The notes: a model not told the origin generated them from the sequence alone. A stretch of 64,000 bases of DNA from Bifidobacterium pseudolongum subsp. globosum (GCF_000741295.1 NZ_JGZG01000002.1:113629-177628), one strand, 5' to 3'; positions 36,838 through 46,513 are shown, counted from the stretch's first letter. Program-made: numbers and translations.

Positions 36838-37602
36838 TCAGAGCGCCATGCATGCGCAGGCGAGGAGGATGGCCGGGTAGACCACGTAGAACACCCATGA
36901 CGTCCAGAAGTGGCGGTAGCCGAGCTCTCCATTGCGGTAGTGCAGGAACGCGACGCCGAAGCCGGGGGCGATGCCCGAGACGGCGCCCAGTGTCGCGGCG
37001 GTGAGCATCATCGTGTTCTCGCGCCGGTGCAGGTAGTAGTAGATGACGCAGAAGCCCAACGTGAGCGAGCCGATGTTGAGAATCGCCTGGCTTTGCCCGA
37101 CGCGCAGGAGCACGTCCCACAGCAGGCCGATGATCACGAGGAGCACCGAAAGCGTGACGCGCACCCCGGTCTTCAGGTCTTCCACGGCGTCGAGTAGCAC
37201 CATCACCACAAGCGCCACCACAAGGCCGAACACCGGGTTCTGCGAGCGGAAGTCGAAGAGGTGGTCGGGGCCGAAGGTGACCATGTCGTACGGCACTTCG
37301 CACACGAGCGCGAGGATGAACAGGCGCATGCCGTATTTGAACCAGCTTCGGGTCCTGTCGAAGCCCATGTACAGCAGCCACGCGTAGATCGGGATGGCCA
37401 CCCACGAGATCGCCTCGCATAGCACGACCACGGTGAGCACACCCATGTCGTCGGTCGAGGGTGCGCCAAGGAACCTCGGCACGAGGGTCATGCTCGCCGC
37501 GGACAGGAACATGAGCACATCGCCAATCACTTTCAGCTTGAACGTCGACAGGCCTTTCGGCTTCGCTTTCTTCTCTTCGAGGTACTTCGCGTATTCGTCC
37601 AT
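36838..37602 (-). CDS. TraX-family integral membrane protein
   Basis: A 254-residue membrane protein with about eight hydrophobic segments. The family-like text is LSTFKLKVIGDVLMFLSA at the start, AIPIYAWLLYMGFDRTRS, and LALVCEVPYDMVTF. TraX was first described as an F-pilin acetylase, and chromosomal members belong to the membrane acyltransferase group. Genes of this family recur next to maltose/starch clusters in bifidobacteria. That makes a carbohydrate-linked role (for example acetylation of a sugar or glycan) plausible but unproven. It lies between a HAD phosphatase and lacI in the operon. Confidence 0.8.
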   Translation of the reverse strand: MDEYAKYLEEKKAKPKGLSTFKLKVIGDVLMFLSAASMTLVPRFLGAPSTDDMGVLTVVVLCEAISWVAIPIYAWLLYMGFDRTRSWFKYGMRLFILALVCEVPYDMVTFGPDHLFDFRSQNPVFGLVVALVVMVLLDAVEDLKTGVRVTLSVLLVIIGLLWDVLLRVGQSQAILNIGSLTLGFCVIYYYLHRRENTMMLTAATLGAVSGIAPGFGVAFLHYRNGELGYRHFWTSWVFYVVYPAILLACACMAL

Positions 37603-37645
37603 CTTTCACTTCCTGTAGTTATCCGGCATGCCGGGCATGGCTTCG

Positions 37646-38419
37646 TCACGCTTGCCCCATTCCGTTGGCCCCGGATGCTTCGGCTTCGGCCTTATGGATG
37701 TAGTCGAGCAGGCCCTGATAGTCGGCGCCTTCGAACGACGCGACGGCCTGGTCGGCGGTCTCTCCGCCCGTGTTGTCGTCGGTGTGCAGGTAGACCGCGT
37801 CGATGCCGGCCTGCGCGGCGCCAAAGATGTCGCTCGCCTCGTCATTGCCCACCATCAGCGCGTGATCGGACTCGACTTCCTCGCGGATGAGCGCGTGGCG
37901 GAAGATTTCGACCGACGGCTTGCGTATGCCTTCGTCGCTCGAGATGAGCACATCGTCGAACATGTCGTCGAGCCCGAGCAGCTTGAGTTCGGGCCGCGTG
38001 TAGCTCGCCTGCGCGTTGCTGACGAGCACGACGCGCCGCCCTTCGTCCTTGAGCGTGTGCAGCAGGTCCTTCGCCCCGGGGAACAGCCGCAGCTTCGACG
38101 TCGAGGCGCGCCGGAACGTCCATGCGGCGCGGCGCGCCTGGTCGAGCGTGCCGTCCACCCAGCACGCGCGGAACAGCGCGCGGTACGCGGGCAGCAGATC
38201 CGGCTCGAACCAGTCGCCGCGGTCGCGGCGGGCGTTCGCGCGCACCACTTCGCGCGCGAACTGCTCGCGCAAGCGCCCGTTCGTCGGGTATTCCGCACCC
38301 TCCCGGTACAGTGCGGCGCGCAACGCGGTCCAGGCGTCCTCGGATTGCTCATCCGTGTGGATGTCCACCAAAGTGCCGTACAGATCGAACAGCACCACAG
38401 GGTAACGGTTCGCGGTCAT
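37646..38419 (-). CDS. HAD-superfamily hydrolase (YjjG/PGP-like)
   Basis: A 257-residue cytoplasmic phosphohydrolase. Motif I is VVLFDLYGTLVDIH, motif II is VVLVSNAQASY, the Lys of motif III is in GIRKPSVEIF, and motif IV is MVGNDEASDIFGA. A cap domain lies between motifs I and II. ATG 38419 is preceded by GGAG 9 bases upstream; a TTG at 38428 is the alternative. It is co-transcribed with pulA (28 bases apart) and traX. A role in dephosphorylating a sugar phosphate in maltodextrin breakdown fits the context. The C-terminus beyond motif IV is acidic and poorly conserved. Confidence 0.85.
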   Translation of the reverse strand: MTANRYPVVLFDLYGTLVDIHTDEQSEDAWTALRAALYREGAEYPTNGRLREQFAREVVRANARRDRGDWFEPDLLPAYRALFRACWVDGTLDQARRAAWTFRRASTSKLRLFPGAKDLLHTLKDEGRRVVLVSNAQASYTRPELKLLGLDDMFDDVLISSDEGIRKPSVEIFRHALIREEVESDHALMVGNDEASDIFGAAQAGIDAVYLHTDDNTGGETADQAVASFEGADYQGLLDYIHKAEAEASGANGMGQA

Positions 38420-38447
38420 CGCTATCAACTCCAGTCAGTGTCGCAGC

Positions 38448-40499
38448 TCATGCGCCGGTGTTTGGTGTGCGCTTCCAGATGGTCAGTGCGCGCGCGGGCA
38501 TCGGGAACACGCCGTCCGGCCGCACCGCCGCGAGCGTCGGACGCGCGGGGTCGGCGCTCGTCGAGTCGAGCACGCACGTCCAGGCCTGCGGCTGTGCGGA
38601 CTGCGTGCCGGAGGGCGCGGCGGGCAGGTCGTCGTGCGCGTCGTCGGCATATGCCTGCTCGATCGCGCGCGCGTCGAGTGCGGCGTCGTTATGCCCGGGA
38701 TTGATGAGCACGGCGGTGTCGTGCACGCGGTACGCCACGGTGTCGCCGGGCGCCTCGACCGCGATGTGCTCGGTGCTGAACCAGTCGGGGTTCGCGCGGC
38801 GCAGTGCGATGAGCGTGCGGTAGAAGTCGAGCAGATCCCCCATGCGCGCGGCGCGCACCCAGTCGATCTGATTGACCTCTTTGCCCGAGTCGAACGAATT
38901 GTCGTTGCCGTGTTTCGTCTTGCCGTATTCCTCGCCTGAGAGCATGAACGGCAGGCCGGCGGCGGTGTAGATGATGCCGGCGGCGAGTTTGTTCGCCTCG
39001 AGCACGCGCTCCGTCTGCTCGCCCGGCTCGGCCTCATACAACGCCTGCGGATCGACCGCGTCGTCCGCGCCGAACATGCTCATGCTCAGTTTATCCCACA
39101 ACGTCAGGTCGTCGTGTGCCGAAACATACTGCACGATCTGACCGGCGTTGCCTTCGTTCGTCTCCGGCGCGCGCCATGCGTCGGCCGCCAGCTCGATGAG
39201 CGGCTTGTTCGTGTGGGCGTCGCCGTTCACGTAACCTTTGAGTTCGCTGTAGAACACGTGGCCTTTGATCGCGTCGCGCGTGCGGTCGCAGAAGTGGCCG
39301 ATGCGCGGGTCGAGCAGGCGCAGGCCCTGCTTGTCGGCCAGATCGGTGCCGGCGAGCGTCGCGGTCGAAGCGGCGGCCCACGGCTCGCCGTACATGATGA
39401 TCTCATGGCCACCCGGCAGCGCGTCAAGCGATGCACGGATCGCGTTCATCGTCGTCACATCAATCAGACCCATGAGGTCGAAGCGGAAGCCGTCGATGTG
39501 GTATTCGCGCGCCCAGTAGGTCACGGATTCCACAATGAACCGGCGGAACATCTCACGCTCGGTGGCCATGTCGTCGCCGCAGCCGGAGCCGTTGGACAGC
39601 GTGCCGTCTTCGTTGCGGCGCATGAAGTAGCCGGGCACCGTGCGTTCGAACCAGTTGTCAGCCGAATACATGTGGTTGTAGACCACGTCCATGATCACCT
39701 TGAACCCGGCCGCGTGCAGCGACTGGATCATGCGCTTGCATTCGGTGATGCGTACAGCGCCGTCGTATGGGTCGGTCGAGAACGAACCTTCCGGCACGTT
39801 GTAATTGAGCGGATCGTAGCCCCAGTTGAACTGGCGGGCGTCGGATTCGTCGACCGAACCGTAGTCGTAGAACGGCAGCAGCTGCACCGCGGTCACGCCG
39901 AGCCTCTTGAGGTAGGCGATGCCGGTGGGGAACGTGCCGTCGCCGTCGAGCGAGGTCCCGGTGTCAGTGAACGCGAGGTACTTGCCCTGATGCTCCTTCG
40001 GGAAGCCGCCGTGTGGGTTGTTGCTGAAGGAGCCCACATGGGCCTCCCACACCATCGTCTCGCTCAGCGGTGTGCGCGGGCGCTCGTCGTCGGCCCAGCC
40101 TTCCGGATTGGTGCGCGGCAGGTCCACGACCATGCTGCGCCGGCCGTTGATGCCGGCCGCACGGGCCCATGGGTCGGCCGAGCGGAACGAGGCGCCGTCG
40201 GCGAAGTCGACGATGAAGTCGTAGTACACGCCGTCCAGATTGCGGTCGAACGCGGCGGTCCATGCGCCATCGTCCTGCAACTGCATGGCAACGGACTCGA
40301 TGAGCCGGTCGCCGGTCTGCTGCTGCGAACCGCATGTGAACAGCCTCAGCGTCACAGCCTGCGCCGAAGGTGCCCAGAGAGCGAACTGGGTGCCGGATTC
40401 AGTGACCTCGGCACCCAGTTGGCGTTCCAGACACAGCGGGAACGGTTCTGCGACACCCGGCTCCAGTCCTTCGGACAGAGGCTCGAATGCCTGGATCAT
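38448..40499 (-). CDS. pulA: Type I pullulanase / alpha-1,6-debranching enzyme (GH13)
   Basis: A 683-residue enzyme that cuts alpha-1,6 branch points of pullulan or limit dextrins. An N-terminal CBM48-like beta domain (about 25-120, TQFALWAPSAQAVTLRLF) precedes the GH13 barrel. The pullulanase-specific YNWGYDP motif appears as FNWGYDPLNYNVPEGSF. GH13 regions follow: DVVYNHMY, the nucleophile in GFRFDLMGLID, the acid/base in IIMYGEPW and the third acid in VSAHDDLTLWD. The C-terminal beta domain ends in ALTIWKRTPN. No signal peptide is present, so it acts on imported oligosaccharides. It starts 2 bases after the malG stop. Confidence 0.92.
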   Translation of the reverse strand: MIQAFEPLSEGLEPGVAEPFPLCLERQLGAEVTESGTQFALWAPSAQAVTLRLFTCGSQQQTGDRLIESVAMQLQDDGAWTAAFDRNLDGVYYDFIVDFADGASFRSADPWARAAGINGRRSMVVDLPRTNPEGWADDERPRTPLSETMVWEAHVGSFSNNPHGGFPKEHQGKYLAFTDTGTSLDGDGTFPTGIAYLKRLGVTAVQLLPFYDYGSVDESDARQFNWGYDPLNYNVPEGSFSTDPYDGAVRITECKRMIQSLHAAGFKVIMDVVYNHMYSADNWFERTVPGYFMRRNEDGTLSNGSGCGDDMATEREMFRRFIVESVTYWAREYHIDGFRFDLMGLIDVTTMNAIRASLDALPGGHEIIMYGEPWAAASTATLAGTDLADKQGLRLLDPRIGHFCDRTRDAIKGHVFYSELKGYVNGDAHTNKPLIELAADAWRAPETNEGNAGQIVQYVSAHDDLTLWDKLSMSMFGADDAVDPQALYEAEPGEQTERVLEANKLAAGIIYTAAGLPFMLSGEEYGKTKHGNDNSFDSGKEVNQIDWVRAARMGDLLDFYRTLIALRRANPDWFSTEHIAVEAPGDTVAYRVHDTAVLINPGHNDAALDARAIEQAYADDAHDDLPAAPSGTQSAQPQAWTCVLDSTSADPARPTLAAVRPDGVFPMPARALTIWKRTPNTGA

Positions 40500-40501
40500 G
40501 A

Positions 40502-41398
40502 TTAGCCCTTCACCGCGCCCGACATGGATTCTTGGTAGAAGCGCTGCATCACGATGAACAGGATTGCGATCGGGATCGAGATGAGCACCGCGGCCGCCGC
40601 GAAGCGGCCGAACCAGCTGTTGATGTACTCCTTGTCAAGCATGAGCCACAGGCCCAGCGAGGCGGTGTAGTTGTCCTGCGTGCGGGCGATGACCTTCGCC
40701 ATGACGAAGTCGAGCCACGGGGTCAGGAAGCCCACGATCGCCTGGTACACGATCATCGGGCGGCACATCGGGATGATGATCTTGGTGAACACCTGCCAGC
40801 GGGTGCAGCCGTCGAGCATCGCCGCTTCGTCGAGCGAAGTCGGGATCGTGTCCATGTAGCCCTTCATCACGTAGAAGCCCGCGCCGGTGCCGGCGGAGTA
40901 CACGAGGATCAGCGCCAGGATCGTCATGCCGTCGCTTGTCAGGCCCATGGCCTTGAGGATGAAGTAGATAGCGACAACAGACATGATGCCCGGGAACATG
41001 CCCAGGATCAGCACGAAGTTCATGAACGAACGGCGGCCGCGGAAGCGCATGCGGCTCATGCAATACGCCACGGAGAGCACGAAGAACACCGAGATGATGC
41101 ACACGAAGACCGCGATGATGAACGTGTTCATGAACATGCGCGGGAAGTTGAGCACCTTCGTTTCGGTGAACAGGCTGATATAGCTGTCGAGCGAGAACTC
41201 CGTGGGGAAGAATGTCTCCTGGTACGGGGCCGTGTTCTTGTTGAAGCTCTCGAGGAAGATCCACACGATCGGCAGCAGCCAGATGATGCCCAGCACCGTC
41301 AGCAACACATAGGTCGCGATGTCGGCCACAATGCGGCGCTTGCGCTGGTCATGCATGAATCCTTGGCTCTGCGGTTTGATTTGAGTGTGTTTACTCAC
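40502..41398 (-). CDS. malG: Maltodextrin ABC importer permease, MalG type
   Basis: A 298-residue membrane protein with six helices. The EAA loop that docks the ATPase is DEAAMLDGCTRWQVFTKIII (about residue 190). The N-terminus is cytoplasmic and basic. The GTG start at 41398 overlaps the malF TGA (GTGA), which shows coupled translation. With MalF it forms the channel of a class I sugar importer. No ATPase gene lies in the locus, as is usual for this family, which shares an MsmK-type ATPase from elsewhere. Confidence 0.92.
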   Translation of the reverse strand: MSKHTQIKPQSQGFMHDQRKRRIVADIATYVLLTVLGIIWLLPIVWIFLESFNKNTAPYQETFFPTEFSLDSYISLFTETKVLNFPRMFMNTFIIAVFVCIISVFFVLSVAYCMSRMRFRGRRSFMNFVLILGMFPGIMSVVAIYFILKAMGLTSDGMTILALILVYSAGTGAGFYVMKGYMDTIPTSLDEAAMLDGCTRWQVFTKIIIPMCRPMIVYQAIVGFLTPWLDFVMAKVIARTQDNYTASLGLWLMLDKEYINSWFGRFAAAAVLISIPIAILFIVMQRFYQESMSGAVKG

Positions 41399-42798
41399 CG
41401 GAATGCCTCCTCGTTCTTGTAGGAACCGCTGCTGCGGTAGGTAATCAGCGACACGACAGCCAGAACGATGAACGTCATGATGCCGATGACGGCGCCGAGG
41501 TTGTAGTCGCTGCGATCAACCGTGAGCTTGTACAGCCATGTGATCAACAGGTCGGTCTTGCCGGCCGAGTCGCCGACCGGGATCGGGTCGCCGCGGGTCA
41601 GCAGGTAGATGACGTTGAAGTTGTTCACGTTGCCGGTGAAGGTGGTGATCAGGTACGGGGTAAGCACGAAGATGATGTACGGCATCGTGATCTTGACGAA
41701 GATCTGCCACCAGTTCGCGCCGTCGATCTTGGCCGCCTCATAGAGCTCGGCCGGGATGTTCTGCAGGATGCCAGTGACCTGCATGATCGTGTACGGGATG
41801 CCCACCCACAGGTTGATCACGATGACCGTGACGCGGGCCCATGTGGTGTCGGTGAAGAACGGCATCGGGCCGTTGATCCAGCCCCACTGCTCGAGGATGC
41901 GGTTCACCGCGCCCTGCGGCTGCAGCATCTGGTGCATGACGAGCAGCGAGACGAACTGCGGCACGGCGATCGACATCGAGAAGACCGCACGCCAGAAGCC
42001 CTTGCCGCGCGTTGTGTTGCGCTGGATGATCATCGCCAGGAACAGGCCGAAGAAGAAGTTCAGGAAGGTCGCGAAGAACGCCCAGACCAGGGTCCATGTG
42101 AGGACCGAGAGGAATAGGCGGCCGGAGATGATGCTGCCAGAGTTCGAGAACACGGCCTTGAAGTTCTGCAGACCGACCCAATCGAAGAGGACCAAGTGGT
42201 TGTGGTCGTAGCTCGTGAACGCCATCGAGATCATGAAGATCAGCGGCAGCACGGTGAAGATCAGGATGCCGGCCACTGGCAGGGCGAGCAGCAGGATGTT
42301 CGCCTTCGAGTCGAACAGCGTGTGGATGTCGTCCATGAACGACGGCGCGCGGCCGTTCTTGCCGCCGAGGCACTGCGCCTTGTAGGCGGAGCGGATCGCG
42401 AGCGACCACCACAGCAGGAACAGCAGGCAGATCACAAGCGTGCAGACGCCGTACAGCAGGATGGTGACCGAGTTGTCACCGGGGGTGTGCACGAACTCGT
42501 CACCGACCCATCCCGAGCTTTCCTTGCGCCAGCCGAGCGACGGCAGCATGGACAGGTTGTGTGCACCCGAGAAAATCATGAATAGGATAAAGCCGACTTC
42601 GCCCGCAAGAAACAGCAGACCTTTGACGTACTGCTTATGGACGATGTTGCCCAGACCGAAAACCAGGGCCGACAGCTTGGTGAAGATGTCGCCTTTTTCG
42701 AGCGCTGCCTTGAGCGTATATGGCGAGGGGGCCACATACTCCGCGCCCAGTTTCCGGCGGCGTTTGAGTTCTCGTTGTGAAAGGGTGACTGTACTCAT
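41395..42798 (-). CDS. malF: Maltodextrin ABC importer permease, MalF type
   Basis: A 467-residue membrane protein. Compared with simple permeases it has extra N-terminal helices (about residues 40-150) before the core of six. The EAA loop is YEAAKIDGANWWQIFVKITM. A basic N-terminus (LSQRELKRRRKLG) faces the cytoplasm. It follows malE after 219 bases containing a hairpin, and overlaps malG by 4 bases. Substrate specificity is set mainly by MalE; pulA, malQ and the GH13 glucosidase around it point to malto-oligosaccharides. Confidence 0.92.
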   Translation of the reverse strand: MSTVTLSQRELKRRRKLGAEYVAPSPYTLKAALEKGDIFTKLSALVFGLGNIVHKQYVKGLLFLAGEVGFILFMIFSGAHNLSMLPSLGWRKESSGWVGDEFVHTPGDNSVTILLYGVCTLVICLLFLLWWSLAIRSAYKAQCLGGKNGRAPSFMDDIHTLFDSKANILLLALPVAGILIFTVLPLIFMISMAFTSYDHNHLVLFDWVGLQNFKAVFSNSGSIISGRLFLSVLTWTLVWAFFATFLNFFFGLFLAMIIQRNTTRGKGFWRAVFSMSIAVPQFVSLLVMHQMLQPQGAVNRILEQWGWINGPMPFFTDTTWARVTVIVINLWVGIPYTIMQVTGILQNIPAELYEAAKIDGANWWQIFVKITMPYIIFVLTPYLITTFTGNVNNFNVIYLLTRGDPIPVGDSAGKTDLLITWLYKLTVDRSDYNLGAVIGIMTFIVLAVVSLITYRSSGSYKNEEAFR

Positions 42799-42930
42799 CC
42801 CCTACCGCCTCTCTTCTTGTACTAACAGATGGTTGGTGCCTGCGGTTCCGGCGGCATTGCACTGGAATGGGACGTTCGCGCGGCTGTGCGGCAAGCGCCC
42901 GGGGCACGTTGTGGTGACTCCGAACATGAT

Positions 42931-42968
42931 GTGTGCGGAAGGCTCAGAGTCTCAAACCTTCCGCACAC
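42931..42968 (-). promoter_or_regulatory. 12-bp hairpin between malE and malF (partial terminator)
   Basis: The stem GTGTGCGGAAGG (42931-42942) pairs with 42957-42968 around a 14-base loop. No T run follows on the minus strand. Such hairpins let the binding-protein mRNA accumulate above the permease mRNA. Confidence 0.65.
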
Positions 42969-43017
42969 TTGAGTTATCGCTGACTAGTATTCACCGGGGT
43001 GAATGCCAGGCTCAGAA

Positions 43018-44280
43018 TCATTCAGCGCTCTGAGCGGCAACGTCCTTGTCGACGCTGTCGATGAAGGCCTGGGTCTTCTCCTTGTAGTTGTCAGCATTGG
43101 TTTCCTTGCTGACGAGCGACTTGCCGAAGGTCTCGGCCGGAGTCCACCACGCGTTCATGGCGGCGATCGTCGGCTGCACGACGGAGGTCTCGGCCAGGGT
43201 CTTCTGCTGGGCGGCGACGGCCGGGTCTTCCTTCATGCCTTCAAGATCGGTGAGGGTCTTGTCGGTCGGGATGATCTGACGCATCTCCCAGTGCTTCTTC
43301 TGGGCTTCGGTCGAGCCGAGGAACGCGGCGAACTCGGAAGCGGCCTTCTGGTTCTGAGCGTTCGGGTTGAAGGCGACGGCCTTGGAGCCGGCGAGGGACT
43401 TCATCTGGTAGTCCTTGCCATCGGCCTTGAAGGTCGGCATGGCGGCGGCGCCGTAGTTGTCGCCCAGGCCTTCCTTGACCTTGGCGGCGTCCCAGGAGCC
43501 CGAGAAGTAGGCGTCGACGGCGCCCGAGGTCAGGTTCGACAGGCCGGCGGTGCCATCGTCGTTGGTGAAGTTCGGGTTGGCAACCAGGTCAACGAGGTAC
43601 TTCGAGACGGCATCGGCGTTTTCGAACTTGATGCCGGCCTTGGCATCATTGCCGTTCTCACCGAACATGGTCATGCCGGCGCCCAGATAGAAGGCCGGGA
43701 TGTACCAGGAATTCTGCAGCTGGTAGCTGACCTTGCCCTTGGAGAGCATAGTGTCGAGCGACTTGATGTCGTCCTCGGTGAACTTGGACTTGTTGTAGAA
43801 CATGAAGTAGGTGTTGCCGGTGTACGGAACGCCGTAGATCTTGCCATCGGTGCCGGTGACGGAATCGACGATCGTCTGGTCGTTCTGCTCCTTGACCTGG
43901 GCGGCCACGGTGTCGTTCACCGGGGCGATCGCGTTGGCTTCCTGCAGGGTGCCAAGCTGGTCGTTCGCGAACATGAAGACGTCGGCGGCGGCAGACGGGT
44001 CGGTCTGCACGGTCTTGGCCGCGTCGCCTTCGGAGACCACGGAGTTCTTCCAAGTCACCTTGTACTCAGGGTGAGCCTTCTCGAAGGCCGCTTCCATATC
44101 CTTGAGCCAGTCGGCGTCCTCCTGCGGGGACCACACGCTCAGGTTCACGGACTGGGTCTCAGCCGGGGCGCTCGACGCACCACCGTTGCTGTTGTTGTCA
44201 TTGCCACCGCAAGCCGCCATCGGAATGAGCATAGCTGCAGCAGCTGTGACCCCAACCGCCTTCTTCCAATTGATCATCAT
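43018..44280 (-). CDS. malE: Maltodextrin-binding lipoprotein (ABC importer)
   Basis: A 420-residue extracellular solute-binding protein. The signal peptide ends in a lipobox (MLIPMAACGG), so the mature protein starts with a lipid-modified Cys at about residue 23 and is tethered to the membrane. A Ser/Asn/Gly linker follows, then the family 1 fold with LSVWSPQEDADWLKDME at its start. Two ATGs (44280, 44277) follow GGAAAGGAAAGG. It starts the malEFG-pulA-HAD-traX-lacI cluster, driven by a promoter with a LacI-type operator (44443-44470). It captures alpha-glucan oligosaccharides; the exact ligand needs testing. Confidence 0.92.
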   Translation of the reverse strand: MMINWKKAVGVTAAAAMLIPMAACGGNDNNSNGGASSAPAETQSVNLSVWSPQEDADWLKDMEAAFEKAHPEYKVTWKNSVVSEGDAAKTVQTDPSAAADVFMFANDQLGTLQEANAIAPVNDTVAAQVKEQNDQTIVDSVTGTDGKIYGVPYTGNTYFMFYNKSKFTEDDIKSLDTMLSKGKVSYQLQNSWYIPAFYLGAGMTMFGENGNDAKAGIKFENADAVSKYLVDLVANPNFTNDDGTAGLSNLTSGAVDAYFSGSWDAAKVKEGLGDNYGAAAMPTFKADGKDYQMKSLAGSKAVAFNPNAQNQKAASEFAAFLGSTEAQKKHWEMRQIIPTDKTLTDLEGMKEDPAVAAQQKTLAETSVVQPTIAAMNAWWTPAETFGKSLVSKETNADNYKEKTQAFIDSVDKDVAAQSAE

Positions 44281-44442
44281 TGACCTTTCCTTTCCATCAA
44301 TGCAATCGCATTTTTGTCAATCCTCAACGCCACGCGGACATGCCTCATACGGCGACTTTCCCAAGGGAAGCCCCCGCAATGAAACAGCGCAGGCGGTGAT
44401 GCTGTTCACCACCAATCCGCGCAACGCTTCAGTGGCCTATAC

Positions 44443-44470
44443 TGTATACCACACCTGCAAACGTTGTCAA
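44443..44470 (-). promoter_or_regulatory. malE promoter with LacI-type operator
   Basis: On the minus strand a -35 TTGACA (44465-44470) and a -10 TATACA (44443-44448) are 16 bases apart. The operator-like TGCAAACGTTGTCA (44456-44469) lies between them. A second half-site, CGTTTGCA, is at 44514-44521, just before the ribosome site of the divergent glucosidase gene. Repressor bound here would control both directions. Confidence 0.78.
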
Positions 44471-44538
44471 AATTGTCCACCATGCGAGTACCAGTTTTTC
44501 GACAAATGAAACACGTTTGCATTGTTAAGGAGCGACTC

Positions 44539-46146
44539 ATGAATCAACCGCAACACACCCCCGCACCATGGCTCTCCGATGCGGCGTTTTACCAAGTGTT
44601 CCCCGCGAGTTTCGCCGATTCCGACAATGACGGCATCGGCGACATCCGCGGCATCACCGAGCACCTCGACTATATAACAACGCTGGGCTGCAACGCGCTG
44701 TGGATCAACCCATGCTTCGCCTCGCCGTTCCGCGACGCGGGCTACGACATCAGCGATTACACGCGTGTCGCCGACCGCTACGGCTCAAATGAGGACCTCG
44801 AGAACCTGTTCGCCGCAGCGCACGCGCGTGGCATGCATGTGCTGCTCGACCTGGTGCCAGGCCACACGAGCAACGAACACCCGTGGTTCATCGCGAGCGG
44901 CCAAGACAAGCCGAACCTGTACACCGACCGCTACATCTGGACCGACACATGGATCTCCGGCGGCGACGGCCTGCCGTTCATCGGTGGCGAAATGCCGCGC
45001 AACGGTGCATACATCGTCAATTTCTTCGCGTTCCAGCCCGCACTCAACTACGGGTTCGCGCATCCTTCACGCCCATGGCAGAACGCGGTGCTCTCCGATC
45101 CAGCAATCGACACATGCAACGCCATGCTCGACGTGATGCGCTTCTGGCTCTCGCGCGGCGCCGACGGCTTCCGCGTCGACATGGCGGACAGCCTCGTCAA
45201 GGGCGACGACAGCGGCAAACCCGCCACAATCGCCACATGGCAGTACATGTTCGGCCAAATCCGCGAGGAGTTCCCCCAAGCGGCGTTCGTGGCCGAATGG
45301 GGCCGCCCCGAAGAATCGCTGCAGGCCGGATTCGACATGGACTTCTACCTCGACTGGCGCTGGGACGGCGAGCCGAACGGTTACAACCTGCTGTTGCGCA
45401 ACACAGACACGCCGCTCGTTCACGAAGGCGACAAGAGCTACTTCAACGCGGACAGCGGTGCGGGCATCCGCCCGTTCCTCGCCGAATACGAGCCGCGCCT
45501 GCGCGAAGCCGAGCGTGCGCACGGCTATTTCAACCTGATCACATGCAACCACGACACCGCGCGCGTGGCGCCGCGCCTCAGCCCGCGTGAGATCAAACTC
45601 GCCTACGCGACGATGCTCCTCATGCCAGGCGTGCCGTTCATCTATTACGGCGACGAGATCGGTATGCGCTACCGCGACCTGCCCACGCACGAAGGCGCCT
45701 ATACGCGCACCGGCAGCCGCACGCCGATGCAGTGGGACACCTCGGCGAACGCCGGCTTCTCCGGCGCCTCGGCCAATGCGCTCTATCTGCCTACCGACGG
45801 CGCGCAGGATGCGCCGACCGTGGCGGGCCAGATCGATGATGGCGATTCGCTGTGGCACATCGTGCACGCGGCGCTCCAGACGCGCCACGCCACGCCGGCA
45901 TTCCGCCCGGACGCCGCGTTCGAGACGCTGTTCGCGGCGGACGACAAGCGGTCCTTCGTCTTCAAGCGCAGCGCCGAAGGCGTCAGCGCAATCGTCGCCG
46001 TCAATCCGGGCCGCGAGACGGAGATCATTGAGCTGCCGGCCGGCGACGGTTCCGGCGCGCGCACGATTACGCTGGAGGTGGGCGAACCCGCCCTCGACGG
46101 CACCACGCTCACACTGCCCCCGCAGTCCTTCGCCGTGCTGCAGTAG
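44539..46146 (+). CDS. GH13 alpha-glucosidase / alpha-amylase-family enzyme
   Basis: A 535-residue cytoplasmic GH13 enzyme starting at ATG 44539 after AAGGAG. Substrate and catalytic regions are FADSDNDGIGDIRGITEHLDY at the N-terminus, DLVPGHTSNEHPWF (region I), the nucleophile Asp in GFRVDMADS, the acid/base Glu in FVAEWGRPEE and the third acid in TCNHDTARVAP. A C-terminal beta domain closes the protein. Position and motifs fit oligo-alpha-glucosidase or trehalose/sucrose-active relatives; the malto-locus context favours an alpha-glucosidase on imported malto-oligosaccharides. It diverges from malE across a shared regulatory region. Confidence 0.88.
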   Translation: MNQPQHTPAPWLSDAAFYQVFPASFADSDNDGIGDIRGITEHLDYITTLGCNALWINPCFASPFRDAGYDISDYTRVADRYGSNEDLENLFAAAHARGMHVLLDLVPGHTSNEHPWFIASGQDKPNLYTDRYIWTDTWISGGDGLPFIGGEMPRNGAYIVNFFAFQPALNYGFAHPSRPWQNAVLSDPAIDTCNAMLDVMRFWLSRGADGFRVDMADSLVKGDDSGKPATIATWQYMFGQIREEFPQAAFVAEWGRPEESLQAGFDMDFYLDWRWDGEPNGYNLLLRNTDTPLVHEGDKSYFNADSGAGIRPFLAEYEPRLREAERAHGYFNLITCNHDTARVAPRLSPREIKLAYATMLLMPGVPFIYYGDEIGMRYRDLPTHEGAYTRTGSRTPMQWDTSANAGFSGASANALYLPTDGAQDAPTVAGQIDDGDSLWHIVHAALQTRHATPAFRPDAAFETLFAADDKRSFVFKRSAEGVSAIVAVNPGRETEIIELPAGDGSGARTITLEVGEPALDGTTLTLPPQSFAVLQ

Positions 46147-46386
46147 ATCCAGCTAACCGCACGAACCATCCCAGCCCGCGTGCACCACCCGCGCACGCGG
46201 GCTTTTGCATGCACCGGCATGGGTCTGGCGCCTGCAATCGACCGCCGGGCCCATGCAGTGCGCCCGTTCCACACCTCCACACAACGCTTTGGCTCTTGCA
46301 AACGTGGGAGAACGCAACGCGCCCAGAACACAGTCAGATTTCACTGTTTCCTTGCTTTTCCAGCTTGTTTGCTCGTGTCAACTATT

Positions 46387-46415
46387 TTGCAAACGCTTTC
46401 ACAATGCGGTATACT
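46387..46415 (+). promoter_or_regulatory. malQ promoter with LacI-type operator
   Basis: A -35 TTGCAA (46387-46392) and a -10 TATACT (46410-46415) lie 17 bases apart. The operator-like TGCAAACGCTTTCA (46388-46401) overlaps the -35. A second box, TGCAAACGTGGGA, lies upstream at 46297-46309. The 367-base gap from 46147 to 46513 holds only this regulatory region and an untranslated leader of about 90 bases. Confidence 0.8.
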
Positions 46416-46513
46416 GAAGCACAATCAGACGCGCGCGGAGCCAACGATGGACCACCGCGCACGCCAACCACCCTCTATGTTGACTACTTGCGTATTGCAG
46501 GGGAAAGAGAGCA

